Assembly: GCA_965204295.1 (NCBI GenBank)
Contig: OZ241973.1
Coordinates: forward strand, 2,790,001 to 2,854,000
Origin: JAWKWH01 sp965204295
Lineage (GTDB): Bacteria; Pseudomonadota; Alphaproteobacteria; Rhizobiales; Rhizobiaceae
DNA length: 64,000 nucleotides
Reading direction: 5' to 3'
The notes beneath the pieces are model-generated. The model was not told the origin of the DNA, searched no databases, and saw only the letters and a program-made list of their open reading frames with translations. This document shows positions 45,406-55,734 of this stretch, piece by piece; the stretch's first letter is position 1; every line of letters begins with the position of its first letter. A program made the position numbers and the translations under genes.

Positions 45406-48028
45406 TGACGATCCTCATTGGCACCACGATGACCTTGCGCGGCGGTTCTCCGGCCAGCGCGGACTGAACGAAATCAAGATCCAGCGCCGCGCTCTCGACC
45501 GCACATTGATCCGCGTCGCGCGCGATTGTCAATTCGCCCCGTTTCCTGCCGTTGATCTGAACCGGATAGGTGATCTCGTTTTCGATGACGAGCGCATGGT
45601 CAAACCGCGGCCAGGGGGCTTTGGCCGCCATTCCGGAATTGCCAAGCGCCGTCCAGCACTCCTCGGCCAGATGCGGCATCATCGGCGCGAACATGATCAC
45701 CAGAAAATCGGCCGCCTGCCGGCAGGCGCCGGCCAGGGATTTGTCAGTTCCGGCGGAGGCCAGTTTCGCCAGGGGCGATGCGAGCGCATTGACCAATTCA
45801 TAGAGACGGGCGACCGCTTTGTTGAATGCCAGCTTTTCGATATCCTCGCCGACAGCTTTCAGCGTCTTGTGCGCCGCGCGGGACACCAAAAGCGCCTCGC
45901 CTTCAGCCGCCGCCCCGGGCTCGGCATTGGCAAGAACCGGCCCGGCCCCGGACAGCAGGCGCCAGACCCGTTGCACGAAGCGGTGCGCTCCCTCGACGCC
46001 CGCCTCGGTCCAGATCACATCCCGGTCGGGCGGTGAGTCCGACAGCATGAACCAGCGGGCCGTGTCCGCTCCATATGACGCGATGATGTCGTCCGGATCG
46101 ACCACATTCCTGCGCGACTTCGACATTTTCTCGATCGGGCCGATTGAAAGTCTTTCGCCCGTTTCGATCATTGTGGCGCGCCGGCCGGCGCCCTCACCCT
46201 CAACCCTGACCTCCGCCGGCGTGATCCATCCATCCTTCCCCTTATAGGTCTCATGCACCACCATGCCCTGGGTAAACAGACCCTCGAACGGTTCTTCCAC
46301 CTCGTTGACGTGACCCGCGATCTTCATCGCCCGCGAGAAGAATCGCGAATAGAGCAGATGCAATATCGCGTGCTCGACCCCGCCGATATACTGATTGACC
46401 GGCAGCCACCCGTTTTTGCCGTCGACCCAGTCCAGCGTTGTCGGCGCGGTTTCGTTCCAAGGGTCGGTGAAGCGGGCGAAATACCACGACGAATCGACAA
46501 AAGTATCCATCGTGTCGGTATCACGGACGGCATCGCCCCCGCAACCGGGACATTGCGTATGCTTCCAGAATGGATGACGATCGAGCGGATTGCCGGGTTT
46601 GTCAAAGTTCAAATCCGAAGGCAATTCAATTGGAAGATCGGATTCCGGCGCCGGTCGCGTACCGCACTTGTCGCAATGAATCGCCGGAATGGGGCAGCCC
46701 CAGAACCGTTGTCGCGAGATCAGCCAGTCGCGCAAACGAAACTGAACGCGGCGTTCGGCCATCGGCCGGCCGCCGCCTGCTCCGGTCCGCTCCAATCGGT
46801 CCGCAATCTCGTCGAACGCCTGTTCCGGCGTCATGCCGTCGAGAAAGCGCGAATTGATCATCACGCCGTCATCGGTGTAGGCATCTTCGGTGATCTGAAA
46901 GGCCGCCGCATCGCCATCTTTCGGCATGACGACAGGTATGACCGGCAATCCGTATTTATTGGCGAAATCCAGATCGCGCTGGTCGCCGGACGGGCAACCG
47001 AAAATCGCGCCGGCACCGTAGTCCATCAGCACGAAATTGGCCACATAGACCGGCAGTGTCCAGGATGGATCGAGTGGGTGAACAGCGCGGATACCCGTGT
47101 CGACCCCCTTCTTCTCCGCCGTCTCCAGGGCGGCGGCCGAAGTTCCGGCATGACGGCACTCCTCGCAGAAGGCGGCGAGATCGCCATTGGCGGCCGCCGC
47201 TTTCTCGGCCAGTGGATGATCGGCCGCGACCGCCATGAAGGAAGCGCCGAAAATCGTGTCCGGCCGGGTGGTGTAGATGTCGAGTTCGCATTCGCCTTCG
47301 GGCGCCGTTCCGGCATCGAGAGGCCAGCGGATCAAAAGCCCTTCCGACCGGCCGATCCAGTTGTGCTGCATCAGCCGCACTTTGTCCGGCCATCGGTCGA
47401 GACCTTCAAGTGAATCCAGCAGATCCTGGCTCATGGAAGTGATCTTGAAGAACCATTGGGTCAGGTCACGCTGTTCGACCGGCGCGCCTGACCGCCACCC
47501 TCGGCCGTCGATCACCTGCTCGTTGGCAAGCACGGTCTGGTCGACCGGATCCCAATTGACCCTGGCGTTGCGCCGCTCCACCAGTCCCGCCTGCCAAAAA
47601 TCGAGGAACATCTTTTGCTGGTGTCTGTAGTAGGAAGGATCGCAGCTTGCGATTTCGCGCGACCAGTCGAGCGAAAGGCCCATCGTTTTCAACTGGCCTT
47701 TCATCGTGTCGATATTGGCGTAGGTCCAATCGCGCGGATTGACCTTGTTGTCGCGCGCCGCATTTTCAGCCGGCAGACCGAACGCATCCCATCCCATCGG
47801 GTGAAGAACGTTGAATCCCCTGGCGCGCTTATAGCGCGCGACCACATCGCCCATCGTGTAGTTGCGCACATGCCCCATGTGTATGCGACCCGACGGATAG
47901 GGAAACATCTCCAGCACATAGTATTTGGACCGCGGATCGCTGTTGTTCGTTTCAAACAGCCTGGCGTCGGACCAAGCCTTTTGCCACTTCGGTTCGGCGA
48001 CGCGCGGACTGTATCGTTCGGTTGCCAT
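45392..48028 (-). CDS. leuS: Leucyl-tRNA synthetase
   Basis: This is a class I synthetase, 878 residues from ATG 48028 (an ATG 9 bases earlier is also possible). The HIGH motif is PYPSGRIHMGHVRNYTMGDV, and the KMSKS motif is IEKMSKSRRNVVDP. The editing domain lies between, with TTRPDTIFGASFMA; four Cys in IHCDKCGTRP and QCPGCGGD form zinc knuckles. It is divergent from the PLP-protein gene and upstream of lptE. Confidence 0.96.
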   Translation of the reverse strand: MATERYSPRVAEPKWQKAWSDARLFETNNSDPRSKYYVLEMFPYPSGRIHMGHVRNYTMGDVVARYKRARGFNVLHPMGWDAFGLPAENAARDNKVNPRDWTYANIDTMKGQLKTMGLSLDWSREIASCDPSYYRHQQKMFLDFWQAGLVERRNARVNWDPVDQTVLANEQVIDGRGWRSGAPVEQRDLTQWFFKITSMSQDLLDSLEGLDRWPDKVRLMQHNWIGRSEGLLIRWPLDAGTAPEGECELDIYTTRPDTIFGASFMAVAADHPLAEKAAAANGDLAAFCEECRHAGTSAAALETAEKKGVDTGIRAVHPLDPSWTLPVYVANFVLMDYGAGAIFGCPSGDQRDLDFANKYGLPVIPVVMPKDGDAAAFQITEDAYTDDGVMINSRFLDGMTPEQAFDEIADRLERTGAGGGRPMAERRVQFRLRDWLISRQRFWGCPIPAIHCDKCGTRPAPESDLPIELPSDLNFDKPGNPLDRHPFWKHTQCPGCGGDAVRDTDTMDTFVDSSWYFARFTDPWNETAPTTLDWVDGKNGWLPVNQYIGGVEHAILHLLYSRFFSRAMKIAGHVNEVEEPFEGLFTQGMVVHETYKGKDGWITPAEVRVEGEGAGRRATMIETGERLSIGPIEKMSKSRRNVVDPDDIIASYGADTARWFMLSDSPPDRDVIWTEAGVEGAHRFVQRVWRLLSGAGPVLANAEPGAAAEGEALLVSRAAHKTLKAVGEDIEKLAFNKAVARLYELVNALASPLAKLASAGTDKSLAGACRQAADFLVIMFAPMMPHLAEECWTALGNSGMAAKAPWPRFDHALVIENEITYPVQINGRKRGELTIARDADQCAVESAALDLDFVQSALAGEPPRKVIVVPMRIVNVVA

Positions 48029-48146
48029 GGGCTGCATTACGCCTGATAAATGCCTTCGATTCGGGGCGGACCTTCAACATGGTTTGCCACGGCGGTCAAC
48101 AGCAGGCGCGCCCATTGCGGCGTGAACGGGAAAACGATTGGCGACC

Positions 48147-48812
48147 ATGGACGATATTGCAGCACGGCTGGGGAATGTGAAGGACAAGATCGCCGCGGCG
48201 GAAATCGCCGCGGATCGCACACCGGGAAGCGTTGCGCTGATAGCGGTTTCCAAGACATTCGCCGCCGATCTGATCCGCCCCGCCCTGATCGCCGGACATC
48301 GCGTCTTCGGCGAGAACCGGGTACAGGAAGCGCAGGGCAAATGGCCGGAACTCAAGACGGAGTTTCCGGATATGGAACTCCATCTGATCGGACCGCTGCA
48401 ATCCAACAAGGCGAAAGACGCCGTCGCGCTGTTTGACGCCATCGAAACGATCGACCGGGAAAAGATCGCTAGGGCCATTGCTTCGGAAATGAAAGCTCAG
48501 GGGCGTCGGCCACGCCTCTTCGTGCAGGTCAATACCGGCTGCGAACCTCAAAAAGCGGGCATTGATCCGCGGGAGGCGGTCGAATTTGTCGAGCGGTGCC
48601 GCTCGGTTCATGACCTTCTGATCGACGGGTTGATGTGCATTCCGCCATTTGACGAAAATCCCGGACCGCATTTCGCGCTGCTGGAAAAGCTGGCTCGCGC
48701 CGCCGGCGTGGAAAAACTGTCGATGGGCATGTCCGCCGATTATGAGACGGCAATCGCATTCGGCGCGACAAGCGTGCGGGTGGGATCGGCTGTTTTCGGC
48801 GCGCGGGATTAG
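48147..48812 (+). CDS. YggS/PLPBP family pyridoxal-phosphate homeostasis protein
   Basis: The protein has about 221 residues. The PLP-binding Lys is in VALIAVSKTFAADLI, and GENRVQEAQGK, LHLIGPLQSNKAK and LSMGMSADYETAIAFGATSV (phosphate-binding loop) are family landmarks. It binds PLP without known catalysis and buffers vitamin B6. I chose ATG 48147; a TTG nine bases earlier is possible. Its neighbourhood with leuS is common in Rhizobiales. Confidence 0.93.
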   Translation: MDDIAARLGNVKDKIAAAEIAADRTPGSVALIAVSKTFAADLIRPALIAGHRVFGENRVQEAQGKWPELKTEFPDMELHLIGPLQSNKAKDAVALFDAIETIDREKIARAIASEMKAQGRRPRLFVQVNTGCEPQKAGIDPREAVEFVERCRSVHDLLIDGLMCIPPFDENPGPHFALLEKLARAAGVEKLSMGMSADYETAIAFGATSVRVGSAVFGARD

Positions 48813-49127
48813 ATGTTCAATCGCGTATTTCGATGGTGCGATTTCTTCTCCCGAACGGAAAGAAACACCATGGGACAAGGAGTTCTGTCTTGCGGTTTGC
48901 GGCTATTTTGAATTGCTTTTTCGCGGCGTCGACAAACCTCCCTGTTTCGCCGGTCTTCCGGAAACGGGTTGACCGGACACTTTCGGTTCAAAGACGGCGG
49001 CAGGTGGCCATTTGTCTAATTTTGCCGCTTTCACGAAATTGATACTAGAGTTCGGGAAATACCCACGGCAAGCGTTCGCGCCCGGCGAGCCCATTGTAGA
49101 ATAACGGTTCCGGAGGGAGAGACACTG
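48813..49127. other. Intergenic region before acs, no gene seen
   Basis: This 315-base stretch should contain the acs promoter and leader. I do not see a convincing -35/-10 pair, CRP-type site or a small gene with a Shine-Dalgarno. Confidence 0.4.
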
Positions 49128-51080
<1,953 letters not shown>

Positions 51081-51084
51081 CAAA

Positions 51085-51146
51085 GGAGCCGGATTGGCTC
51101 CCTTGACGTTGAAAAAACACTTCCCCCGGAGGCTTCAAGCCTCCGG
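51085..51146. terminator. Two successive hairpins between acs and the convergent DUF465 gene
   Basis: GGAGCC-GGATT-GGCTCC at 51085-51101 is followed by a perfect 10-bp inverted repeat at 51126-51146 (CCGGAGGCTT C AAGCCTCCGG). Neither is followed by a strong T-tract on the plus strand, but their position between convergent genes fits a bidirectional termination zone. Confidence 0.45.
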
Positions 51147-51182
51147 ACCGGCTGTTGGTTGATCGAATTTCCGCTTTGTGCG

Positions 51183-51359
51183 CTAATGCTTCGGTGGCGC
51201 CTCCAGCTTCACGATTTCGTCCTTGATCGCCAATTTGCGACGCTTCAGTTCGGCGATTTCAAGCGTATCGACGGATGGATGCGTCATCGCTTCGTCGATC
51301 TGTCTTTCGATATCGCCATGCTTTTTGTGAAGCTCTGCAATATGGGTCGCAAGAGACAT
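51183..51359 (-). CDS. DUF465 (YdcH-like) small protein
   Basis: A 58-residue protein encoded on the minus strand: MSLATHIAELHKKHGDIERQ ... THPSVDTLEIAELKRRKLAI ... VKLEAPPKH. The long helix with the LKRRKLAIKDEI signature is DUF465. The function is unknown; it is common and often paired in Rhizobiales. It is too short to be picked up by length-limited gene finders. It is divergent from a second DUF465 gene 240 bases away. Confidence 0.85.
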   Translation of the reverse strand: MSLATHIAELHKKHGDIERQIDEAMTHPSVDTLEIAELKRRKLAIKDEIVKLEAPPKH

Positions 51360-51424
51360 GGGCCATTCTCCCTTTTCATAAAGGTTGCTTGAACGACCAT
51401 CGCAAATCCCGCCGCAGGCGATTC

Positions 51425-51455
51425 GCGACAGTCATGCGACAGTCATGCGACAGTC
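51425..51455 (+). repeat. Three tandem copies of an 11-bp unit
   Basis: GCGACAGTCAT occurs twice in direct succession, followed by a third copy missing its last two bases. It lies between the two divergent DUF465 genes. An 11-bp period is close to one helical turn, so a repeated protein-binding site is possible. Confidence 0.75.
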
Positions 51456-51600
51456 TGCCATCTATTTTCGTCAATGTCGAATATCCGTCCGCAGGATTTC
51501 CGAACGACGAAAATTGTGGTAAGCACCGGCTCAATGATCGGTGGAGATCGCCGGCCGCAAAGTCGCATGAAAAACGGATACACGGATCGAGACCGCGCAT

Positions 51601-51804
51601 ATGTCGAAACAGGAACAGGCTGAAATCCGCCTAGAATTCGCCCGGCTCAAGCAGGAACACAGCGATCTGGACGCCGCGATTGAAGCGATGATCAAGACCG
51701 GTTGCGATCCGCTTCGGATACAAAGGCTGAAAAAGAAGAAACTGGCGCTTAAAGACCGGTTGCAGGCCGTCGAAGACCTCATTATTCCCGATATCATCGC
51801 CTAG
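51601..51804 (+). CDS. DUF465 (YdcH-like) small protein
   Basis: The 67-residue protein is almost one long charged helix: MSKQEQAEIRLEFARLKQEH, DLDAAIEAMIKTGCDPLRIQ and RLKKKKLALKDRLQAVEDLI. KKKKLALKDRL is the DUF465 signature. The family function is unknown; a coiled-coil or regulatory role is possible. It may be co-transcribed with purE 28 bases downstream. Confidence 0.85.
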   Translation: MSKQEQAEIRLEFARLKQEHSDLDAAIEAMIKTGCDPLRIQRLKKKKLALKDRLQAVEDLIIPDIIA

Positions 51805-51832
51805 CGCGTCGAATCCGGGGGTGATCCACAAC

Positions 51833-52318
51833 ATGGCCGATGTCGCGATCATCATGGGCAGTCAGTCCGACTGGCCCGATATGCGCCTTGCGGCGCGGAC
51901 GCTGGATGAGCTTGAAATCCCGCACGAGGCGCGGATTGTTTCCGCTCACCGCACACCCGACCGTTTGTATGAATTCGCTCGAAACGCCAGGAACGCCGGG
52001 TTCAAGGTGATTCTGGCCAGTGCGGGGGGGGCGGCGCATTTGCCGGGAATGACCGCCGCGATGACAACGCTTCCGGTATTCGGCGTGCCCGCGGAGACCG
52101 GAGCGCTTTCCGGCCAGGATTCGCTGCTGTCGATCGTGCAGATGCCGGCGGGAATTCCCGTTGGAACGCTGGCGATCGGCAGAGCCGGAGCGATCAACGC
52201 CGCGCTGCTGGCCGCCGCTGTGCTGGCCCTGTCGGATGACGGCGTCGCCGCGCGCCTTGACGCCTACCGGGCAAATCTCACGTCGGGTGTTGCCGAAATT
52301 CCAAGTGACGAGGCATGA
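51833..52318 (+). CDS. purE: 5-(carboxyamino)imidazole ribonucleotide mutase
   Basis: The class I PurE of 161 residues has IIMGSQSDWPDMRLAARTLD, VSAHRTPDRLYEFA with the catalytic His, and SAGGAAHLPGMTAAMTTLPV. It rearranges N5-CAIR to CAIR in purine synthesis. ATG 51833 is preferred to the GTG 12 bases upstream. It overlaps purK by 4 bases (ATGA). Confidence 0.96.
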   Translation: MADVAIIMGSQSDWPDMRLAARTLDELEIPHEARIVSAHRTPDRLYEFARNARNAGFKVILASAGGAAHLPGMTAAMTTLPVFGVPAETGALSGQDSLLSIVQMPAGIPVGTLAIGRAGAINAALLAAAVLALSDDGVAARLDAYRANLTSGVAEIPSDEA

Positions 52319-53397
52319 CCGGCCTTCCGCCGGGTTCGACCATAGGGATCATAGGCGGCGGTCAGCTCGGCAGAATGCTTGCGATGGCCGCCGCGAGGCT
52401 TTCCTACCGTATCGTCGTCCTGGAGCCGGGAAAGGACTGTCCGGCCGCCCAGGTCGCCAACCGGCATATCGAAGCCGGTTACGACGATCCCGCAGCGTTG
52501 ACCGAATTTGCGCGCGCATGCGCGGCGGCGACATACGAATTCGAAAACGTGCCTGTGGCCGCCGTCGGAAAGCTTGCGTCCAAGGTTCCGGTATTTCCTC
52601 CGCCCAAGGCGCTCGAAATGGCGCAGGACCGGCTTGTCGAGAAGGAATTCCTGAACCGGGCAGGCCTGAAAACCGCTCCCTGTTTCCAGATCGACAGCGA
52701 TGACGATTTGCGTGATGCGCTCGAACGACTCGGCGGAAACGGCGTGTTGAAGACCCGCAGGCTCGGTTATGACGGCAAAGGCCAGAAACTGTTTCGGCGC
52801 GCCGATCCGGACTCGGTTGGCGGCGTGTATGAATCCATGGGCGGCGTTGCGTTGATTCTCGAGGGCCTCGTGCCGTTCAAGCGCGAAATTTCCGTGATTG
52901 CGGCGCGATCGGATGACGGCTCTTTCAGAGCCTATGACCCGGCCGAGAATGTGCATCGCGACGGCATTCTTCACACCTCGACGGTTCCGGCCGCAATAAC
53001 TTACGCGACTGCCGCACAGGCACTGGAATACACCAGGCGCGCGACAAACGCGCTTGACTACATTGGCGTCATCGGAGTCGAATACTTCGTTCTTGACGAT
53101 CAAACCGTCATTGCAAATGAATTCGCGCCACGGGTTCATAATTCCGGCCATTGGACGGAAGCGGCATGCGCCGTCTCACAGTTCGAGCAGCATATACGCG
53201 CCATTGTCGGATTGCCTTTGGGGTCGACGGATCGACACTCGAACTGCGTCATGGAAAATCTGACCGGCGATGAGGCCGGCAGGCTCGAATCCATCGGCTC
53301 GGAGCCGGATACGGTCGTCCATCTCTACGGCAAGACAGAAATCCGGCCGGGCCGGAAGATGGGACACTTCACGCAAATCATGCCTATTCGGCGATGA
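52315..53397 (+). CDS. purK: 5-(carboxyamino)imidazole ribonucleotide synthase
   Basis: The ATP-grasp enzyme of 360 residues carries STIGIIGGGQLGRMLAMAA at the N-terminus. The ATP-binding region has LKTRRLGYDGKGQ and the metal site EFAPRVHNSGHWTEAA. It works with PurE. The 3' end overlaps the convergent M48 gene by 14 bases. Confidence 0.96.
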   Translation: MTGLPPGSTIGIIGGGQLGRMLAMAAARLSYRIVVLEPGKDCPAAQVANRHIEAGYDDPAALTEFARACAAATYEFENVPVAAVGKLASKVPVFPPPKALEMAQDRLVEKEFLNRAGLKTAPCFQIDSDDDLRDALERLGGNGVLKTRRLGYDGKGQKLFRRADPDSVGGVYESMGGVALILEGLVPFKREISVIAARSDDGSFRAYDPAENVHRDGILHTSTVPAAITYATAAQALEYTRRATNALDYIGVIGVEYFVLDDQTVIANEFAPRVHNSGHWTEAACAVSQFEQHIRAIVGLPLGSTDRHSNCVMENLTGDEAGRLESIGSEPDTVVHLYGKTEIRPGRKMGHFTQIMPIRR

Positions 53398-54898
53398 TCT
53401 TCACCTTGTCGCCGGCCGACACCGTCGCGCCGGAAGGCAGTGCGTTCAACAACCGGAACAGCGCAAGTTTCTGATCGGACCCGGCCATGCGTCCCGCGAT
53501 CGCACCGATCGATTCGCCGGATTTCACCGTAACGACGCGAACGGCGAGCGGCCGCAGACTGTCGCGTTCGAGATCGCCCATCCTGCGAAAGCTCGAGGAC
53601 ACCTGCCCGGCGATATTGTCCAGATTTCCGCTTGAAAGCGGAGCGGCGGTCAGAAGGCGGAAGATTTGATCGCCGACCCGGATCGCGGTGATGTTGAAAT
53701 TCCAGCCGCCATCCCGCGCTTTGGCGGTTACCGCCTCCAACCCGTTGATTTTTTTTGGCTTGATACTGTCTTCATCGAGCCCGGCCGCCCAGCCGCTCTT
53801 GATGTAGTTCGTCGTTGTGGTCCGTTTCGATATGGCGACGCCATCGAAACGCACCGCGATTTCACCGGGTCCCGCCGCGGTGACCGCTTCCGCGGCATTG
53901 TCGATCACGAAACCCGGCGGAACCGAGAATGCGACGCCCAGCCCGGGGTGCAGGAACGTCCTCCCGCGCACATATCCTTCATCCGGTGTGTCGCCAAACA
54001 GCATTCCGTCGATTCCGGCCAGATAGGAATCCCTGTCCCGGCGTCCGGTTCCAGGAGGACCGAACCGGCGCGCATGGCGGCCGGCCAGTTGGATACGCCG
54101 AGGCGCGGATGGGTGACTGGCAAGAAAATCGAGACTGGCGTCCGAGGCGCCGGTGACGGTCCGGAAGTCGCTGTAGGCGGCCATCGACTTCAGGAAACGA
54201 GACGCGGCGTACGGATCGAATCCCGCCTCGCCGGTCACCCTTATGCCGACGACATCAGCCTCCAGTTCCTGATTGCGCGAAAATCGCGCCAGGCGGAGTT
54301 TTCCGCGAACCAGCGCGGTCCGGGCGTTTCGATCATTGCCCAGCACATCGGAGACCACCTTGGTCGCGAGTTCCTCCTCCGCTTCCCTGCGCTGCCGTTC
54401 AATTCCGTGGTTTGCGGTCACATGTCCCATCTCGTGGGCGATGACGGCGGCCAGTTCGGCCGAATCATTGGCCAGCGCCAGCAGTCCCCGCGTGAGATAG
54501 AGATAGCCGCCCGGCAGCGCGAATGCGTTGACGTTCGGTGAATCGAGGATGGTGATGCGATAGGTCTGTGAGGGATTTTCCGACACGCTCGTCAGGTCGC
54601 CGACAATCCCGGCCACCATGCGTTCAAGCCTGGGATTTGAGTATTCCCCGCCATAGGTCGCGAGAATTCTGGGATGCTGCGCACGGGCAATCGCCGCAAG
54701 ACGGTCGTTTTTCGCGACGGTCTCGATGGTGACCGGATTTCGCGATGGCCGGAATGCCTGTTCGCCGATCACGCCGCCGGTCGGCTGGCAGCCCGACGAA
54801 ACAAGGGCGAAAAGCAGCGCCGCCGGTCGCAGCCACGCCGTCGCCGGTCCGCTTCCGGCGTTCACCGATGCCGGATATGCGCTCCGAACAATCCCCAC
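53384..54898 (-). CDS. M48-family metalloprotease lipoprotein with C-terminal LysM-like domain
   Basis: The protein has 504 residues. A lipobox (LVSSGC) near residue 37 indicates a lipid anchor. The zinc site HEMGH lies in AAVIAHEMGHVTANHGIERQ and the third ligand in NQELEADVVGIRV. The last 50 residues (VRVVTVKSGESIGAIAGRMA ... AGDKVKIIAE) look like a LysM-type peptidoglycan-binding domain. Homologues of the BepA/YfgC type police outer-membrane protein assembly. Convergent with purK. Confidence 0.88.
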   Translation of the reverse strand: MGIVRSAYPASVNAGSGPATAWLRPAALLFALVSSGCQPTGGVIGEQAFRPSRNPVTIETVAKNDRLAAIARAQHPRILATYGGEYSNPRLERMVAGIVGDLTSVSENPSQTYRITILDSPNVNAFALPGGYLYLTRGLLALANDSAELAAVIAHEMGHVTANHGIERQRREAEEELATKVVSDVLGNDRNARTALVRGKLRLARFSRNQELEADVVGIRVTGEAGFDPYAASRFLKSMAAYSDFRTVTGASDASLDFLASHPSAPRRIQLAGRHARRFGPPGTGRRDRDSYLAGIDGMLFGDTPDEGYVRGRTFLHPGLGVAFSVPPGFVIDNAAEAVTAAGPGEIAVRFDGVAISKRTTTTNYIKSGWAAGLDEDSIKPKKINGLEAVTAKARDGGWNFNITAIRVGDQIFRLLTAAPLSSGNLDNIAGQVSSSFRRMGDLERDSLRPLAVRVVTVKSGESIGAIAGRMAGSDQKLALFRLLNALPSGATVSAGDKVKIIAE

Positions 54899-55011
54899 AG
54901 GCTTCTTCTTTTCGGTATGGTCGTTTCCGCTCCTCTATAACACGGTTTCAGCCGGGGCGAATGACATCGTGCGTGGAACGGAATTGTGTTCGCATCCGGG
55001 CGCATTGGCCG

Positions 55012-55734
55012 CTAAATTGCGCCGGATTGTCCCAGATAGCTGACAAAACCGTCGGGCGGATTGGCTCCGAAAAATTCATCGGCATGACCGTTCGCGACGG
55101 CCCTGCCGTTTTCCAGGAACAGGATTCTCCCGGCAAGCGCCCGCGCGTCCTCCGGATGATGACTGACCATCAGGATCGTCATTTCTTTCTCGGTGTGAAG
55201 CCGTATCACCAGGTCCAGCATTTCGCGCCGCAAAGCCGGTCCCAGTGAGGCGAACGGTTCGTCGAGCAGCAGAACGGGCCGGTCCCGCACCAGCGCGCGG
55301 GCGATTGCGACGCGCCGGCGTTCACCGCCGGAGAGTTGGGCGGGCAGCCGGCCTTCCTTTCCGGAAAGCCCGGTCCGGCGTAGCGCTTCATGCACCAGTT
55401 CACGGTCTTTTCCGGACAGTTTCAGTTTCGGAGACCGGCCCAGCCCGACATTCGACAGGACGTCCATATGTCCAAACAGGTTGTTTTCCTGAAACACCAT
55501 CGTCACCGGGCGTTCGCCCGGAGGAAGATCGGCGACATCGGACCCGGCGATGAGAATTTTTCCATCATCCGGGATTTCAAATCCCGCCAGCAGGTTCAAC
55601 AAAGTCGATTTTCCCGCGCCGCTTGGCCCCATGATCGACACGATCTCACCGGCGCCGATGTTCGCGCTGAATTCGAACTTCGTCGCGCCGAGCGACAGCC
55701 GGACCCGGTCGAAACCGATTTCCACCCCTTTCAT
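55012..55734 (-). CDS. thiQ: Thiamine ABC transporter ATP-binding protein
   Basis: The 240-residue ATPase has Walker A GPSGAGKST, signature LSGGERRRVAIARAL, Walker B VLLLDEPFASLGP, and H-loop MVSHHPEDA. It powers uptake of thiamine and its phosphates with ThiP and ThiB. The start overlaps the thiP stop by 4 bases. Confidence 0.93.
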   Translation of the reverse strand: MKGVEIGFDRVRLSLGATKFEFSANIGAGEIVSIMGPSGAGKSTLLNLLAGFEIPDDGKILIAGSDVADLPPGERPVTMVFQENNLFGHMDVLSNVGLGRSPKLKLSGKDRELVHEALRRTGLSGKEGRLPAQLSGGERRRVAIARALVRDRPVLLLDEPFASLGPALRREMLDLVIRLHTEKEMTILMVSHHPEDARALAGRILFLENGRAVANGHADEFFGANPPDGFVSYLGQSGAI

